The notes beneath the pieces were generated by a model that ran no database searches, was not told where the DNA came from, and saw only the letters and a program-made list of their open reading frames with translations. Positions 13,301-14,386 of a stretch of 14,386 nucleotides of DNA are shown here, piece after piece; the first letter of the stretch is position 1; every line of letters starts with the position of its first letter. Made by a program: the position numbers and the translations under genes. This DNA comes from Muribaculaceae bacterium (GTDB lineage Bacteria; Bacteroidota; Bacteroidia; Bacteroidales; Muribaculaceae), in the NCBI GenBank assembly GCA_016302215.1, contig JAEDNZ010000031.1, positions 1-14,386 of the forward strand, given 5' to 3'.

Positions 13301-14386
13301 CTATTTATTAACAAATACTTTACTTTTGTTTACGATATAGAAGCCTTTAGGCAGGTTATCAGGGATAGCACGAAGTCCGGTACCCACGATGATGCCCTCA
13401 AGGGTGTAAATATCATAAGCCTCGTCAGCTGCCGTGAGAGCATCGATGACGGCCGAAGTGTCGGCGGTGATGATATTTGATGGCATCGACTCGCCGGCCC
13501 CATATAGCGCCGTGACAAACCATGAGTGCAGGCCGCGATCATCAGGGCTGTCTCTGAAGGCACAGGTGGCTGCATCCACGCTCTGCAGCAGCGCGCCATC
13601 GCGATACACATTGTAGCCTATCACCTCTGACTCGCCGCCGAGATATGATATGTCATCAATCATAAAGGCATACTTATTGTGCGAGATGACGTGCACCGCA
13701 AAGTATCGGGCGCCCTCGGGGAGCTGCGCCGTGTAGCATTGCCATGCGCTGCCGGTGTGCAGGGTGTCGCCGATTTTGATAAAGTCGGCAGTGTCATGAC
13801 CCGTCACGGAGTATAGTATCTCGAAGCTCTCCACGCCCCACTGAGTGGTGAGGCTCTTGGCATAGAGCTCAATGGTCTGAGCCACGCCGGGCAGCTCGGG
13901 CGAGACGAGCCAGTCATCAGCATCAGGCACCTCGGCATCAGGCATAGTAGAAGATGTAGGCGCCGGATTATACGAGATGAGGCATGCGTCACCGCTGTGA
14001 GGCATAGCATCGTCAGATACTACCAATCCGCCACCGATGGCCGACGGGTTGAAGAGCTGGAATGCTTTGGGGGTGCCATTGCCCGGCACATCAAGGCCAT
14101 CGATAAAATATGTGGTGGCGCCATCGCCGTCAATAGTAATCCAGGGAGCAAAGTCGTCAATAGCGAAGGGTTCATACGACTCAAAGTCTTCGGTGAGATA
14201 ATCGTAAGATGCTGCCGGGGCGCTCCATGTCAGGTCGATGCCATAGTTTGAGCGGCGACCGCTGAGGGCTACGCCTTGCAGCTCTACTTTACGGACCACT
14301 GATGCATCGGCGATAACATTGTCAGCGGCACACATATCAGCGGCATAGACTATCTGAGCCGACACCTCAGCCTCGTCGTCATCTAC
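13301..14386 (-). CDS. Cleaved-adhesin/choice-of-anchor J protein with type IX-like C-terminal tail (5' end outside window)
   Basis: The reading frame is open to the window edge, so only the last 361 residues are seen; a GTG at 14365 is not a credible start. It is probably an exported or surface protein. A short Fn3-like strand segment ends LTWSAP. A cleaved-adhesin or choice-of-anchor J domain follows (about 60-245 from the GTG codon) with DFESYEPF, ITIDGDGATTY, DDWLVSPEL and FMIDDISYLGG, typical of gingipain-like adhesin repeats. An Fn3-like domain (about 248-305) starts VIGYNVYRDG. The last 45 residues, with YDIYTLEG and LPKGFYIVNKSKVFVNK, resemble the C-terminal sorting tail of Bacteroidales type IX cargo. 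No catalytic domain is visible; one may lie upstream. The binding target is unknown, and glycan or protein binding are both possible. Confidence 0.8.
   Translation of the reverse strand, partial: VDDDEAEVSAQIVYAADMCAADNVIADASVVRKVELQGVALSGRRSNYGIDLTWSAPAASYDYLTEDFESYEPFAIDDFAPWITIDGDGATTYFIDGLDVPGNGTPKAFQLFNPSAIGGGLVVSDDAMPHSGDACLISYNPAPTSSTMPDAEVPDADDWLVSPELPGVAQTIELYAKSLTTQWGVESFEILYSVTGHDTADFIKIGDTLHTGSAWQCYTAQLPEGARYFAVHVISHNKYAFMIDDISYLGGESEVIGYNVYRDGALLQSVDAATCAFRDSPDDRGLHSWFVTALYGAGESMPSNIITADTSAVIDALTAADEAYDIYTLEGIIVGTGLRAIPDNLPKGFYIVNKSKVFVNK

Noticed and set aside
1..14386. Mobile elements, tRNA or rRNA genes, CRISPR arrays, riboswitches, phage or defence genes
   Set aside because: No transposase or integrase motifs, regularly spaced repeats, tRNA-like cloverleaf or known riboswitch cores were seen; intergenic gaps are all below 200 bases and are accounted for by promoters and hairpins.

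Overview
The window looks like chromosomal DNA of a Bacteroidales bacterium, most likely a gut Muribaculaceae (S24-7) relative. The evidence is: several intergenic copies of the Bacteroidetes sigma-factor -7 element TAnnTTTG, two of them with a TTG-like -33 element exactly 20 bases upstream; no Shine-Dalgarno sequences; a DUF3822-rsmD pair; a single-SIS-domain arabinose-5-phosphate isomerase of the Bacteroides type; a PMCA-type calcium ATPase; and a cleaved-adhesin/choice-of-anchor J protein ending in a type IX-secretion-like tail. The family assignment is inferred from gene content and not from a search. DNA is GC-rich and evenly so. I see no mobile element, tRNA, rRNA or CRISPR array.

Layout. 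Positions 1-7420 are read leftwards: a PfkB-type sugar kinase (cut by the left edge) behind a kdsD-like isomerase with its own -7 element; an operon of polyprenyl-phosphate sugar transferase, dihydroorotase and P2B calcium ATPase (the last two share an ATGA overlap); nagB with a good promoter; and an HxlR-type regulator. Positions 7600-10939 are read rightwards: a small cupin gene divergent from hxlR, then a likely operon of a compact PlsB-like acyltransferase, a membrane metallophosphoesterase and a short FolK-like protein. Positions 10926-14386 are again leftwards: DUF3822-rsmD-menA, tightly packed, meeting folK tail to tail with a 14-base overlap, and at the right edge the C-terminal part of a secreted cleaved-adhesin-like protein with a hairpin terminator behind it.

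How the genes work together. Most are core metabolism: Kdo precursor supply (kdsD), lipid-linked sugar transfer, pyrimidine synthesis (pyrC), amino-sugar catabolism (nagB), phospholipid and possibly lipid A metabolism (acyltransferase plus metallophosphoesterase), menaquinone (menA), folate (folK-like) and rRNA methylation (rsmD). The least ordinary region is the hxlR/cupin intergenic segment. There, two promoters face each other, each -7 element lies in an arm of a perfect 16-base inverted repeat, and the first stretches of the two transcripts should be complementary. I do not find a clearly new multi-gene system here; the rest looks like ordinary Bacteroidales chromosome with some local oddities.
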